Source: Promethearchaeia archaeon (GTDB taxonomy: Archaea > Asgardarchaeota > Lokiarchaeia > Sigyniarchaeales > SOKP01). Taken from it: DNA of 62,157 nucleotides. Below are positions 19,201 through 26,690 of the stretch, in pieces. Both the position numbers and the translations under genes were made by a program. Every line of letters begins with the position of its first letter. Position 1 is the first letter of the stretch. The notes under the pieces were generated by a model that saw only the letters and a program-made list of their open reading frames with translations, did not search any database and was not told where the DNA came from. Where the stretch lies: contig JAHQWJ010000012.1 in the NCBI GenBank assembly GCA_029856125.1, positions 1 through 62,157 on the forward strand, given 5' to 3'.

Positions 19201-19973
19201 TAGCCAAATCGTATTTATATGAACAATTAACAAGATATTCAAAATATAAAGAAGATTTTGGAGACCTACCTGAAATTCAAATCCTAAGCGAGCTCCTTTT
19301 TGCGTTGGAAAATAAAGATGACGAGCAAATCGATTTATGCCTAAAAATTTTAACAGAAAAACTAGTGCTCTTTGATTGTGAAATTGATTTATTAAAAAGT
19401 TTTGTCCCCAGGGAACAACAACATGAAGTAGAAGATGTTAGAATGTCGAGAGAAGAGCTCGCCAAGGAAAAAAAGCTCAACATACAATTAGACCAAAATT
19501 TTGGGATAATACAAAAAAAAATGCCTGATGTTCGGCGTGAACAACAAGAACATCTAAAAAAGAGAAATTTCATGAAAAACCGAATCTATACTGATGTAAT
19601 AACGCTTCTTGAGAATAACTCCTTCAAAGACGCTGGAATTGAATATCTTAAATTAGCTTACACATTGTCAAAAAGGAAAAATTTTGAAAGCAGCTCCTTG
19701 ATGGCATTATTGCATGGCTTAGCACTAATCGTAGCTAAGGAACCTTTAAAAGAGATTAGGATTAATATTAATAGCTATCTTTCTTCTTTAGGTCTTAATA
19801 AAAAACTTTTGGAAGACACTTACCCTATTCGTTGTATTGAATTTCTACTTAATGTTATATCCCATAATGTAGAAAAATATTTACCAACAATTAAGGAATT
19901 ATTAGATATTTTGCCGCTTTTTGAAGAAGAAAAAAAAATAATTGATAATTTGTTAAAAGAGGAAGGAAATTAA
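16215..19973 (+). CDS. Giant helical-repeat protein with a degenerate small-GTPase-like N-terminal domain
   Basis: The product is 1252 residues. Residues 1-170 follow the strand/helix order of a small GTPase: FKILILGLDGEA where the P-loop would be, VDGIIYFINP at the strand after switch II, IPLIIMYYDNEG where NKxD would be. The GKT/S, DxxG and NKxD residues are all missing, so GTP binding is doubtful. The rest is alpha-solenoid with TPR-like helices and highly charged linkers. Three modules of about 125 residues recur at about 770-900, 938-1065 and 1120-1245, each preceded by a basic boundary (RQRTGLRRVY, KRKLMKNQYW, KKRNFMKNRIY). A fourth, weaker boundary lies near 475-490. There is no membrane segment. 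It is probably a cytosolic scaffold. It is convergent with TFB, 4 bp apart. Confidence 0.82.
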   Translation: MRYIFKILILGLDGEAIALYTIRTFGEEGENKGAYLELYKEVKALEDTCDIEVNAITDVENTDLDELINTVDGIIYFINPLKNEEKEVFDSILHDIRKITRNIPLIIMYYDNEGIIPLSVNSMLENTWLKYFDIEAFVNVRPREFYRVLHCLCIAMISGDSPLSLENAWMRFPIYIQLANIYFKKAEKESKPEYYFYSAQAIKKAAMIADIFNKEEYYVICEQAAFLFSKVNLYLEAAEILQNVDKKKVENFKRLYAESMILEGNKLFNKRKFDASARQYESAAQWVALEHEDEELKNEAFKLAITSWISACKMENAFKIIKNLPHDLIFEILQDFLPKIIEMVDFLIKEQKLLIARDQLRITVDVYQKRNLTEELQELVTKLIEVLKLLLAKQIEEEDRFSAYEYYYEIKSVCETYDLELPNQDKQLKVLIILFKKNLEFGDTTLLLNEIRSSKLKKELTAQISKAEDENREKLKQQKEENLRKNVGFLNNYIERELQIIAESNLKTIKEANGLIEKREYLKAANLVKSQADFWSAIGREEIQDQMLKKVLDILLIGKFFDRFTNVYYELTNKSKKIYLRNKLNLVKKILKEVAKERNFEEVFTTCIFFLSIYREQSLFDQSKEIAELSVEYIKSEALRVVKENEDKKAIDSAIILIAKSTDLSHAFLDNREINFDKIYEIIVKFFIKLEDFSYAHANNDKILDKSLKKKLNEKIQKAESDISANDAEKAQKDYDDGILKERESIIKKRARDAQQDKQNDLRQRTGLRRVYDKGLNFLKEQDFRNALKEYNTHIPSLIDQKRLNLAGISLVISLLILYKLKRIEEFEKSLRKIKKSLGSLEISFSETYPITLLEYIIEIEKLEDTIKFKEALQYVEHLALFDEELELLYELLDKSKKSPDSEDTELLKREKKVKIIIELGKQISKEKKDIAKRKLMKNQYWKISYQDLCNGKLEVAGNEYNSTISKLLEKRFFKQATVSFIIATIIMGKNKNVSLAKSYLYEQLTRYSKYKEDFGDLPEIQILSELLFALENKDDEQIDLCLKILTEKLVLFDCEIDLLKSFVPREQQHEVEDVRMSREELAKEKKLNIQLDQNFGIIQKKMPDVRREQQEHLKKRNFMKNRIYTDVITLLENNSFKDAGIEYLKLAYTLSKRKNFESSSLMALLHGLALIVAKEPLKEIRININSYLSSLGLNKKLLEDTYPIRCIEFLLNVISHNVEKYLPTIKELLDILPLFEEEKKIIDNLLKEEGN

Positions 19974-19977
19974 ATCT

Positions 19978-20892
19978 CTATACCATATTTGCGTATTTCA
20001 TTAGATCCTTAACCCTCATGCGTAAAGTTACCTCAGTTACGCGAGCTAATTTACTAATCTCTTTCTGTGTGCGGTTTTCACTACAAATTTTAGAGCCAAT
20101 ATAAATCGCGGCAGCAGCAATTCCTTTAGGATCTTTACCCGCGGAGTTGAATCCGCTTTCATCTGCCTTCTCTATAATTTTAACGGCAGTATTACGACAT
20201 TGCATAGACAATTTCAACTCGCTGTTAAACTTGTCTACATAGCGAGAGGGTCCGAAATGCTGAACTTTTAAATTTAAATGAGGTAAAACCTCCATTAGAA
20301 TTAAGCGATAACTTTTGATAACTTTTTTTTTCGGGATTTGCGCGACTTTTGTAATTTCTTCTACAGTTCTAGGAATTCCGTGGACACGCAAAGCACAAAA
20401 TATTGATGCAGAGAGTAGAGTATCAATACTTCTTCCCATTGTGAGTTTTTTTTTTACAGTCTGAGTATAAATCCTAAGCGCGTCTTCAGCTACAGTGTCT
20501 GGGATACTAAGTCTTTTTTGCAAACGTTGCAAATTAGGTAAAGCAATCCATAGGTTCCTTTCATAACTTGTTGTTAAGGATCTATGGATTTTTGCGAGTC
20601 TATTAAATTTTGACTTGTATTTGGGGCTTAATAAGGTTCCTCGTGCATCTCTACTACCTCTAATAATCGTCCTTGGGCCAATAGGGCTATAAACCCTTTC
20701 GTTGCTCTTTCTATTTTGGATTTCTTCTTGTGTGAAAGCTCTACGCGGTGAATCGTCTATGGACCTCTCATCTGCCGAACCGCAGTTTAGACATACGAAA
20801 AATCCAGCTTTCTCAATGATTTTGGGTGCGTCACAACAAGGTTCTTTTCCCTTCTCATTAAAAAAGTCATTATTTTCGAAGCTTGACGGCAT
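19978..20892 (-). CDS. tfb: Transcription initiation factor TFB (TFIIB homologue)
   Basis: This 304-residue archaeal TFB bridges TBP on the promoter and RNA polymerase. It has an N-terminal zinc-ribbon region, a B-finger-like linker (about 70-95) and two cyclin folds (about 105-200 and 205-300), the second with AAAAIYIGSKI and the recognition helix RVTEVTLRMRVKDLMKY. The ribbon is odd: the second cysteine pair is normal (C34, C37) but the first reads EPCCDAP, with adjacent C19 and C20 where C-x2-C or C-x2-H is expected. Genomes of this group often carry several TFBs, and this may be a variant. An (AT)8 tract 25-40 bases upstream looks like its TATA element. Confidence 0.92.
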   Translation of the reverse strand: MPSSFENNDFFNEKGKEPCCDAPKIIEKAGFFVCLNCGSADERSIDDSPRRAFTQEEIQNRKSNERVYSPIGPRTIIRGSRDARGTLLSPKYKSKFNRLAKIHRSLTTSYERNLWIALPNLQRLQKRLSIPDTVAEDALRIYTQTVKKKLTMGRSIDTLLSASIFCALRVHGIPRTVEEITKVAQIPKKKVIKSYRLILMEVLPHLNLKVQHFGPSRYVDKFNSELKLSMQCRNTAVKIIEKADESGFNSAGKDPKGIAAAAIYIGSKICSENRTQKEISKLARVTEVTLRMRVKDLMKYANMV

Positions 20893-20916
20893 ATCAACTA
20901 GCTAATTTAAATTCAA

Positions 20917-20932
20917 ATATATATATATATAT
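20917..20932 (-). promoter_or_regulatory. Probable TATA region of the TFB gene
   Basis: Sixteen bases of alternating AT lie 25-40 bases upstream of the TFB start codon (start at 20892, reverse strand). That is where an archaeal TATA box would sit for a leaderless or short-leader transcript. No experimental support; the tract could also be a simple-sequence repeat that varies in length. Confidence 0.35.
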
Positions 20933-20975
20933 TGGGATTAATCAGTTTCAGTATAGTATTTAAAAGAAACCACAT

Positions 20976-20997
20976 ATTTAAATCTGAAGATTTAAAT
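20976..20997. promoter_or_regulatory. Perfect 10-bp inverted repeat between TFB and the Arf-like GTPase gene
   Basis: ATTTAAATCT and AGATTTAAAT are exact reverse complements separated by GA. The palindrome sits in the roughly 200-bp divergent promoter region, 84 bases from the TFB start and 98 from the GTPase start. It has the size and symmetry of an operator for a dimeric regulator. It has no GC-rich stem or T tract of its own, so it is not an obvious terminator. An AT-rich genome produces such dyads by chance more often than a balanced one. Confidence 0.4.
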
Positions 20998-21094
20998 CTT
21001 AGTCTATTTAACTAATATCTTAAAAGATTAGCAAAATTAATTAATTCATTAAACGCTCTCTAAATAATAATTACTAACTAGTAAAAATAATAAT

Positions 21095-22348
21095 ATGTCA
21101 GCTGATATTTCCAAAATTATTAACATATTTTCTAAATTTTTAGATACTAAAGTAGCTAAAGAAGGAAAGTTAAAGACTATTGAAGAAATCAAGAAACTTT
21201 CATTGAACTCGTTCAAATTTATATCTAAAGAAGATGCTAAAATTTTAAAGGATCTTCTAAAAATATCTAAAATTGAAGAAGTTTCCAAATTAAATAGGGA
21301 AAACCCTTTTAGTAATTTAAAGATTTTCGGAACAACAAAAAATCCTCTAGAATTGACTGAACTACAGGAAGAATTTAACAATAAAGTTGCTACGATTAAA
21401 GCAGAGAACCCCGAGTTAGTAAAAGCATTGGACAAAGCAATCATAATCAGCTCTATAATAACAAATTTAACCGATGCAGATGAAATCGTTACTGGGAAAT
21501 CTGCACAAAAAATAATCGTTATTGGATTAGATAACGCTGGAAAAACAGCAATTTTGAACAAATTTGGAGGGCGATTAGGCATTAGCGATTTAGCAAACTT
21601 AAAACCGACTAAAGGTGTCGATCGCCGTCATATCGAAACAGAAAATTCTGACTTAGATTTGTTTATCTGGGACTTTGGCGGTCAGGCGCAATATAGGAGT
21701 AAATATCTAAAAAATCCAGAACAATATTTTTTACAGGTTGATTTACTAATTTATGTCATTGATTTACAAGATTCTGAGAGGTTTCCAGAGTCTTTTGAAT
21801 ACTTCGAGCAAATTCTAAAAACACTCACGATTTTAGAAGAAGACCCATTTGTATTAATATACATACATAAATTCGACCCAGAATTAAAGTATGACCCTGA
21901 AACGCTTCTTAACATCGAACTTCTAAAAGATAATTTAAACCAAGCATTGACTTCTTTTGGATACGATTACGAAGCTTATCTAACTTCAATCTACTCTTTA
22001 ATTACTAACGAACCAGAGTTTTCTAAATATATTAAAGAGGTTATGAAATCTACCGACTCCTTAACTAATCCCACTTTAAGGAAAGTAGAGGGATTAGGAA
22101 AAACTTTAGAAGAAACTATGAATGCTGTTATTCGACTGTCTGAAAGTCTTTCAAAGCAGTTATCTGAGTTAGATAATAGATTGAGAGTCATCGAAAGCGG
22201 TGCATTTCAAATGGCTCAAAGTGGTATTCCCATAGGATTATCACCACCTAACCAGGCCTCAGTTCCCGGTAGGCCTGGAGATACAAGGTTAAAAGTTCTT
22301 GACGAATTAAAACAGTTGTTCGATAAAAAGAAAAAGTTAAACCTATAG
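21095..22348 (+). CDS. Arf-like GTPase with a helical N-terminal extension and a C-terminal coiled region
   Basis: The 417-residue protein has an Arf-family core at about 138-300: P-loop GLDNAGKT (144-151, the Arf hallmark), WDFGGQ (192-197), and HKFD at 258-261 where NKxD is usual. A ~140-residue helical domain precedes the core (repeated lysine/glutamate helices, no membrane segment). A C-terminal helix with a leucine/heptad pattern (VIRLSESLSKQLSELDNRL) and a proline/glycine linker follow. Canonical Arf proteins have about 180 residues and only a short amphipathic N-terminal helix. The extension may replace that helix as a membrane or partner-binding device. It is divergent from TFB. Confidence 0.88.
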   Translation: MSADISKIINIFSKFLDTKVAKEGKLKTIEEIKKLSLNSFKFISKEDAKILKDLLKISKIEEVSKLNRENPFSNLKIFGTTKNPLELTELQEEFNNKVATIKAENPELVKALDKAIIISSIITNLTDADEIVTGKSAQKIIVIGLDNAGKTAILNKFGGRLGISDLANLKPTKGVDRRHIETENSDLDLFIWDFGGQAQYRSKYLKNPEQYFLQVDLLIYVIDLQDSERFPESFEYFEQILKTLTILEEDPFVLIYIHKFDPELKYDPETLLNIELLKDNLNQALTSFGYDYEAYLTSIYSLITNEPEFSKYIKEVMKSTDSLTNPTLRKVEGLGKTLEETMNAVIRLSESLSKQLSELDNRLRVIESGAFQMAQSGIPIGLSPPNQASVPGRPGDTRLKVLDELKQLFDKKKKLNL

Positions 22349-22402
22349 CTTTTTTTAACCAAACTTGTGAAAAATACTCAATATAAGCTTTTTATTAAAA
22401 AT

Positions 22403-23122
22403 CTAAGCTCTTTTTGATTTACTGCAATGTTCCACAATCCATTTGTAATTAGCTAAGTAAATGATTATACTTAACAACCCTACAACTAACAGTAAATAAA
22501 ATAGATTTTCAAAAAGTAAGGGGTTAATTACTTGTTTGTAGATATCCCCTATACTAAATTGCTCAAAAAAAATCATTAAACTATTTAAAAAAGGAGCTAA
22601 AACGAATCTCGCTATTATAAACCCAAAAACACCTATAAAAGCACCGCAAATTACATCAGTAGGGTAATGAACTCCTAATTGAATTCTAGAAAAAGATACA
22701 AATATTACGATAAACGCAACAATAATTACCACCATCGGGGTATTTAACATCATAATAAACAGAAATCCTTGAGACGCCACATTATACGAATGCCATGATG
22801 GAAAACTTCTAGAGGTTGGTTCTCTCTCGAGTGCTTCAATATTTTTTAATGCTTCAAAAGGTCTATCTCTACCTACTAGTTTTTTAATAGGGGCAATTAT
22901 CAATACACCAACTAAAAAGACGGTTGAAATGTTTGAAAATAAAAAGGAATCGTAAAAGATGAATAAGTAAAAAACCGTTAACACCATCCATAAAGTCTCT
23001 CTTCCCAGAAATGATATAATTTTTAAAAGATTTGTAAATAACATTCCGCCAAATCCATTATATTTTAAAATAATCCTTTTGTCCCAGGCATCAAGGTTTT
23101 TTAATATTGATTTATCTTCCAT
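22403..23122 (-). CDS. PAP2-family membrane phosphatase
   Basis: This 239-residue membrane protein has the three PAP2 motifs: KKLVGRDRP, then FPSWHS (with the catalytic histidine of PSxH), then SFSRIQLGVHYPTD (the second catalytic histidine of SRxxxxxHxxxD). About six membrane helices surround them. Family members dephosphorylate lipid phosphates or polyprenyl diphosphates at the membrane surface; which applies here is unknown. The gene is followed upstream, 14 bp away on the same strand, by the PHP phosphoesterase, so the two form a likely operon. Confidence 0.88.
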   Translation of the reverse strand: MEDKSILKNLDAWDKRIILKYNGFGGMLFTNLLKIISFLGRETLWMVLTVFYLFIFYDSFLFSNISTVFLVGVLIIAPIKKLVGRDRPFEALKNIEALEREPTSRSFPSWHSYNVASQGFLFIMMLNTPMVVIIVAFIVIFVSFSRIQLGVHYPTDVICGAFIGVFGFIIARFVLAPFLNSLMIFFEQFSIGDIYKQVINPLLFENLFYLLLVVGLLSIIIYLANYKWIVEHCSKSKRA

Positions 23123-23136
23123 GCTTCATATGCCTT

Positions 23137-23934
23137 CTAATATGTTGTACCTAAAAATTTATAAGCATCTTTAACTTTAGAAATGTTTTCTTGGAAATTT
23201 TCAACAGAATGAGAATCTGATCCAACGAAAAATCTAGCTCTTCCTTCTTTTTTTAACTTCATAACATTTTCCTTAGAAGGAAAGGGTCGATTAATGGGAA
23301 AACGTAAACCTGACAAGTTATATTCAATTCTAATTTTGTTCTTAATACATAAACGCCCCAAATTAAGAACTCGTTCATCTGAAATGTCGCAATCATCTAA
23401 TGGTTTAATATCGTGTTCATTAATGTATCGATAAATTGTATCTATGTGACATATGTTCTTGAAGATTTTTGATTCAATCATCATCCTACTGATTTCAAAG
23501 TAATCGTCTATGACTTGTCTCATTTGAACCTTCTCCAATAATTGAAGTAATTTAGGTCGTGAAGTTATAGGGTAACCATATATCCATTCATGCAGAGTAC
23601 CTCCAATAAAATCGAGTTCTTTTTCGTAATCATCCATAAATTCTAATAATTCGATTTCTCTATCGCGATAATACTCTAGCTCGAGACCGCTAAGGATAAA
23701 CTTATATTCTCCTTTCAAATCGTCAAATTCTTCAAGATAATCGTCTATCTTGCCATTATAGAAGGGATTTGATTTATCTCTTTCGATGGAATAAAGTTCG
23801 TAATGTTCGAGAAAACATATATTGATTTCCTCAGCTTCAGCAATTTTAATATAATCGCTGAAGTCTGGACCATCTTCTGATATGTCTGAGCTCCACCTAG
23901 TATGTATATGATAATCTGTAAATGGATATTTCAA
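23137..23934 (-). CDS. PHP-domain phosphoesterase, histidinol-phosphatase-like
   Basis: This 265-residue protein opens DYHIHTRWSSD, giving the HxH metal ligands of the PHP superfamily. It also has LEHYE, GTLHEW and the late GSDSHS motif. Its length and motif spacing fit histidinol phosphatase HisK-type enzymes, but no histidine biosynthesis genes are near. The sequence only supports a metal-dependent phosphoesterase. It lies 14 bp upstream of the PAP2 gene and 44 bp downstream of the CoA-transferase gene, all on one strand. Confidence 0.82.
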   Translation of the reverse strand: MKYPFTDYHIHTRWSSDISEDGPDFSDYIKIAEAEEINICFLEHYELYSIERDKSNPFYNGKIDDYLEEFDDLKGEYKFILSGLELEYYRDREIELLEFMDDYEKELDFIGGTLHEWIYGYPITSRPKLLQLLEKVQMRQVIDDYFEISRMMIESKIFKNICHIDTIYRYINEHDIKPLDDCDISDERVLNLGRLCIKNKIRIEYNLSGLRFPINRPFPSKENVMKLKKEGRARFFVGSDSHSVENFQENISKVKDAYKFLGTTY

Positions 23935-23978
23935 AGTACTTCTAAAAATGAAATAAAGAAGTTAAAAATATTGATTAT

Positions 23979-25877
23979 TCAGTCTATAGAATTTTCCTTG
24001 TCGAAAAAAACTTCATAAAACAATTCTTTTTCTCCTGCCTCGGGAGGATTTATCTTAGTATAACCTCCCTTTCTAATAATTTGCACCGTACTTTTATTTT
24101 GAATATGGATGTTACCGTAAAAACCTTTAATGCCTTTTTCTCTTGCTATAATTATAAGATGTTGGTATAAGAAAGAACCTAACCCCTTCCCTCGATATTT
24201 CTCTTTGACTAAAAAGCTATACTCTGCCATATTTAGCTTAGGATTTAAGTAATACGTCGCATTGCCAATCATTTCCTCTCTTCCTATATTTCCGATAAAG
24301 GCTCCAATTGAAAAAACATTGTTGTAATCTATATTTACTTCGTTTTGCGTCTTTGAATGGGTGAATTCCTTTTTAACTTCGAAAAATCGTAAATATCGAT
24401 CTGTTTCGTTTAAGGAATAATATAACTCTTTTAATAAGGGTTCGTCTGTTGTTTTAACTGGGCGAATTTGAATCTTTTCTCCTCCTCGTAGAGTAGATGT
24501 AGTCACATACTCTGAAGGGTATCTGCAAATTCTACCTTCTTGGTCGTATGGTAAAATCTGATCTGAATAAACATAATTCAACTTTTTAGCTTCATCTAAC
24601 AACCAATGACGAAAATCCGGGTGAGCAACGCATATTAGTTCTAGTACTCGCTCCCTTATAGTCTTTCCATGGAGATACGCTACACCCCATTCAGTTACGA
24701 CATAATGTGCATCTCCTCGAGATAACATTACTCCCGCACCTTCATCTAGATGAGGTAAAATCCGGGATTTTTTACCATCACGAGAAGTGGATGGCATAAT
24801 AATTATAGGTTTACCTCCTTTAGAAAATGCAGCGCCTCTCATAAAATCTATGGTCTCTCCTATCCCGGAATAGAATCCATACCCTTCAGTTGCAGCGTTT
24901 ACTTGTCCTGTAAGATCAATTTGTCGAGCTGAGTTTATTGAAACCATTTTCTTATTCATTCCTATGTATCTAGGATTACACACGTAATCTGAAGGGTAGA
25001 ATTCAATATATGGATTATTATTAACAAAATCGTACAGTTTTTTACTTCCTAAAGCAAAACTCGTAATAATCTTTTCAGGATGGAAATTTTTTTTTCTGCT
25101 GGTTAATACTCCTTGTTCAATTAACGGAATAATATTGTCTGTAATATAATAGGAATGCATTCCTAAGTCTTTTTTATCCCCTAAAAATTTCAATATAGCA
25201 TTTGGTAAATCGCCAAATCCTACATGAATGGTTGATTTATTCTCAATAATATTACTTATATTTCTGCCTATTCGTTCGGCAACTTCGTCAGGTTCATCGA
25301 AATGAAATTCTAACAGAGCTACGTCGTTAACAACGAAATGATCGATTTCTTTCATGTGAATAAAACTATTACCTAAAGTTCTTGGCATTTGAGGATTCAT
25401 CTCAACAATGTTTATAAAAGCCGATTGGGCTAAAGGTTTTGCTATATCCACATTGATGCCAAGAGAGCAAAATCCAAAAGAATCAGGGGGTGTAGCTTGT
25501 ATAAGAGCAACATCAATATGTTTTCTACCCGTTAAAAATAGTCGAGGTATTTCACTTGCGTAAATCGGGGTATAATCGGCTTGTCCTTTATTAATTTCCT
25601 CGCGAAGCGTATTTCCAATAAATAACGCATTATGCCTGAAGAGATCTTCAATTTTATCTTTGAAATATTTCTCTGGACCAATAGTTAAGAAATGAAGTAT
25701 TTCAGTATCTATTAACTTCTCAGACTGCTTTATCAATTCCGAAGTGAGTAATTGTGGTCTCGAGCATCCAGAACCTATGAAAACTCTATTACCCGGAATA
25801 ATTTTTTTTATCGCATCTTCAGCAGTAATCTCCTTATCTTTCCACTTTTCCCGCCAATCTTCATTTGATGAATCCAT
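23979..25877 (-). CDS. Acetyl-CoA hydrolase/CoA-transferase family protein fused to a GNAT acetyltransferase domain
   Basis: This is a 632-residue two-domain protein. Residues 1-460 match the acetyl-CoA hydrolase/4-hydroxybutyrate CoA-transferase family (GFGDLPNAILKFLGDKKDLG, INSARQIDLTGQVNA, DEGAGVMLSRGDAHYVVTEW, IRERVLELICVAHPDFR). Residues 470-625 are a GNAT domain with the acetyl-CoA loop EKYRGKGLG. Such fusions are known in other prokaryotes. The stretch that normally carries the catalytic glutamate (GIHTEM or GVHSEM) reads GMHSYY here, with Tyr243 in place of Glu. CoA transfer by the usual enzyme-CoA thioester may therefore be lost or altered. The GNAT part could acetylate a protein or metabolite. 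It is divergent from acetyl-CoA synthetase, with one small gene between. Confidence 0.88.
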   Translation of the reverse strand: MDSSNEDWREKWKDKEITAEDAIKKIIPGNRVFIGSGCSRPQLLTSELIKQSEKLIDTEILHFLTIGPEKYFKDKIEDLFRHNALFIGNTLREEINKGQADYTPIYASEIPRLFLTGRKHIDVALIQATPPDSFGFCSLGINVDIAKPLAQSAFINIVEMNPQMPRTLGNSFIHMKEIDHFVVNDVALLEFHFDEPDEVAERIGRNISNIIENKSTIHVGFGDLPNAILKFLGDKKDLGMHSYYITDNIIPLIEQGVLTSRKKNFHPEKIITSFALGSKKLYDFVNNNPYIEFYPSDYVCNPRYIGMNKKMVSINSARQIDLTGQVNAATEGYGFYSGIGETIDFMRGAAFSKGGKPIIIMPSTSRDGKKSRILPHLDEGAGVMLSRGDAHYVVTEWGVAYLHGKTIRERVLELICVAHPDFRHWLLDEAKKLNYVYSDQILPYDQEGRICRYPSEYVTTSTLRGGEKIQIRPVKTTDEPLLKELYYSLNETDRYLRFFEVKKEFTHSKTQNEVNIDYNNVFSIGAFIGNIGREEMIGNATYYLNPKLNMAEYSFLVKEKYRGKGLGSFLYQHLIIIAREKGIKGFYGNIHIQNKSTVQIIRKGGYTKINPPEAGEKELFYEVFFDKENSID

Positions 25878-25996
25878 ATCCTACACTTTAAGGCTCTAAT
25901 TTTATTTTGTTTAAAATTTTCCTTTATTATCAAAAATAGTTAAGTCCTATATCTTTAATATTTTTACTTTAACTTTTTAAGGTAATTCTCTTTGAA

Positions 25997-26302
25997 TTAC
26001 CTATTTTTAAAAACTGCTGAAAAATAAATAACTCCACTGCCAGAAATAATACACCAAATCAATGAAGGAATTAAAAAAACAAGACGCTGCTCAAAATCTA
26101 CGGACGGGGAAATTATGTTAAAAATTATTGATAATAATGACGAAATAAACATAAACCCCCCAAAAAAGATCATGAATATAATAATAAGTGATTTCGAACT
26201 CTTCTTTCTACTCTCAATCATGACACAATTGGCACAAATTCCTATCTTTTCCTCAAAACCACCCTCGACGAGTTCTTGATCGCAAACTTCACAATTTAAC
26301 AT
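25997..26302 (-). CDS. Small zinc-ribbon protein with two membrane helices
   Basis: This 101-residue protein has CEVC (4-7) and CANC (23-26), a likely zinc ribbon, followed by two membrane helices (about 39-63 and 73-97). The topology places the ribbon in the cytoplasm or on one membrane face. Cys-ribbon plus two helices is a common small-protein design in this window (compare 11080-12654 and 28817-29059). No partner is evident; it lies 119 bp upstream of the CoA-transferase gene on the same strand. Confidence 0.75.
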   Translation of the reverse strand: MLNCEVCDQELVEGGFEEKIGICANCVMIESRKKSSKSLIIIFMIFFGGFMFISSLLSIIFNIISPSVDFEQRLVFLIPSLIWCIISGSGVIYFSAVFKNR

Positions 26303-26690
26303 TATTTCTACTCCATATTATAATTAAATAAAAAGATTATACGATTATTTAAAATTCTATTCAAATGAAAACGAATCTTTTCAATAAATTAAAGATTTTC
26401 TAATCGATTTATTTTTAATAATTATTAATAAAATTAATCTCTATAACTCATAAACAAACTCTAAAAAGAGATTTTGAAAAAAACTTACTTCTCCCATTCC
26501 TTAATAAATTAAAGATAAAATGTTTAAATTGAATTCGAAATATTTACTCCATGACTTAATACAACCATTTAAATCTAAAAAATTTAAATGTGATGAGAAA
26601 GAAAAGAAATCTTTAAAGAATTTTAAGAATTTAATAAAGCAAGAAATTTAATTATTCAAATGAAGTAGAAATTCAAATTAGTGAAATATA
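26303..26690. other. 388-bp intergenic region upstream of acetyl-CoA synthetase with one doubtful small ORF
   Basis: The region is AT-rich and contains two copies of AATAAATTAAAGAT about 120 bp apart (near 26383 and 26505). It also holds the inverted repeat CATTTAAAT (26566-26574) / ATTTAAATG (26582-26590). A 43-codon lysine-rich frame (26520-26651, opening MFKLNSKYLL) has no ribosome-binding site and overlaps the dyad, so I do not call it a gene. The repeats may be control sites for the acs promoter or for the divergent small membrane protein. Confidence 0.4.

Noticed and set aside
21049..21582. A long reverse-strand frame opposite the Arf-like GTPase gene
   Set aside because: It covers the coding region of an unmistakable GTPase and has the repetitive composition of an antisense shadow; no motif was found.
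26520..26651. A 43-codon lysine-rich frame upstream of acetyl-CoA synthetase
   Set aside because: No ribosome-binding site; composition is that of AT-rich noncoding DNA and it overlaps a dyad in the presumed promoter region.
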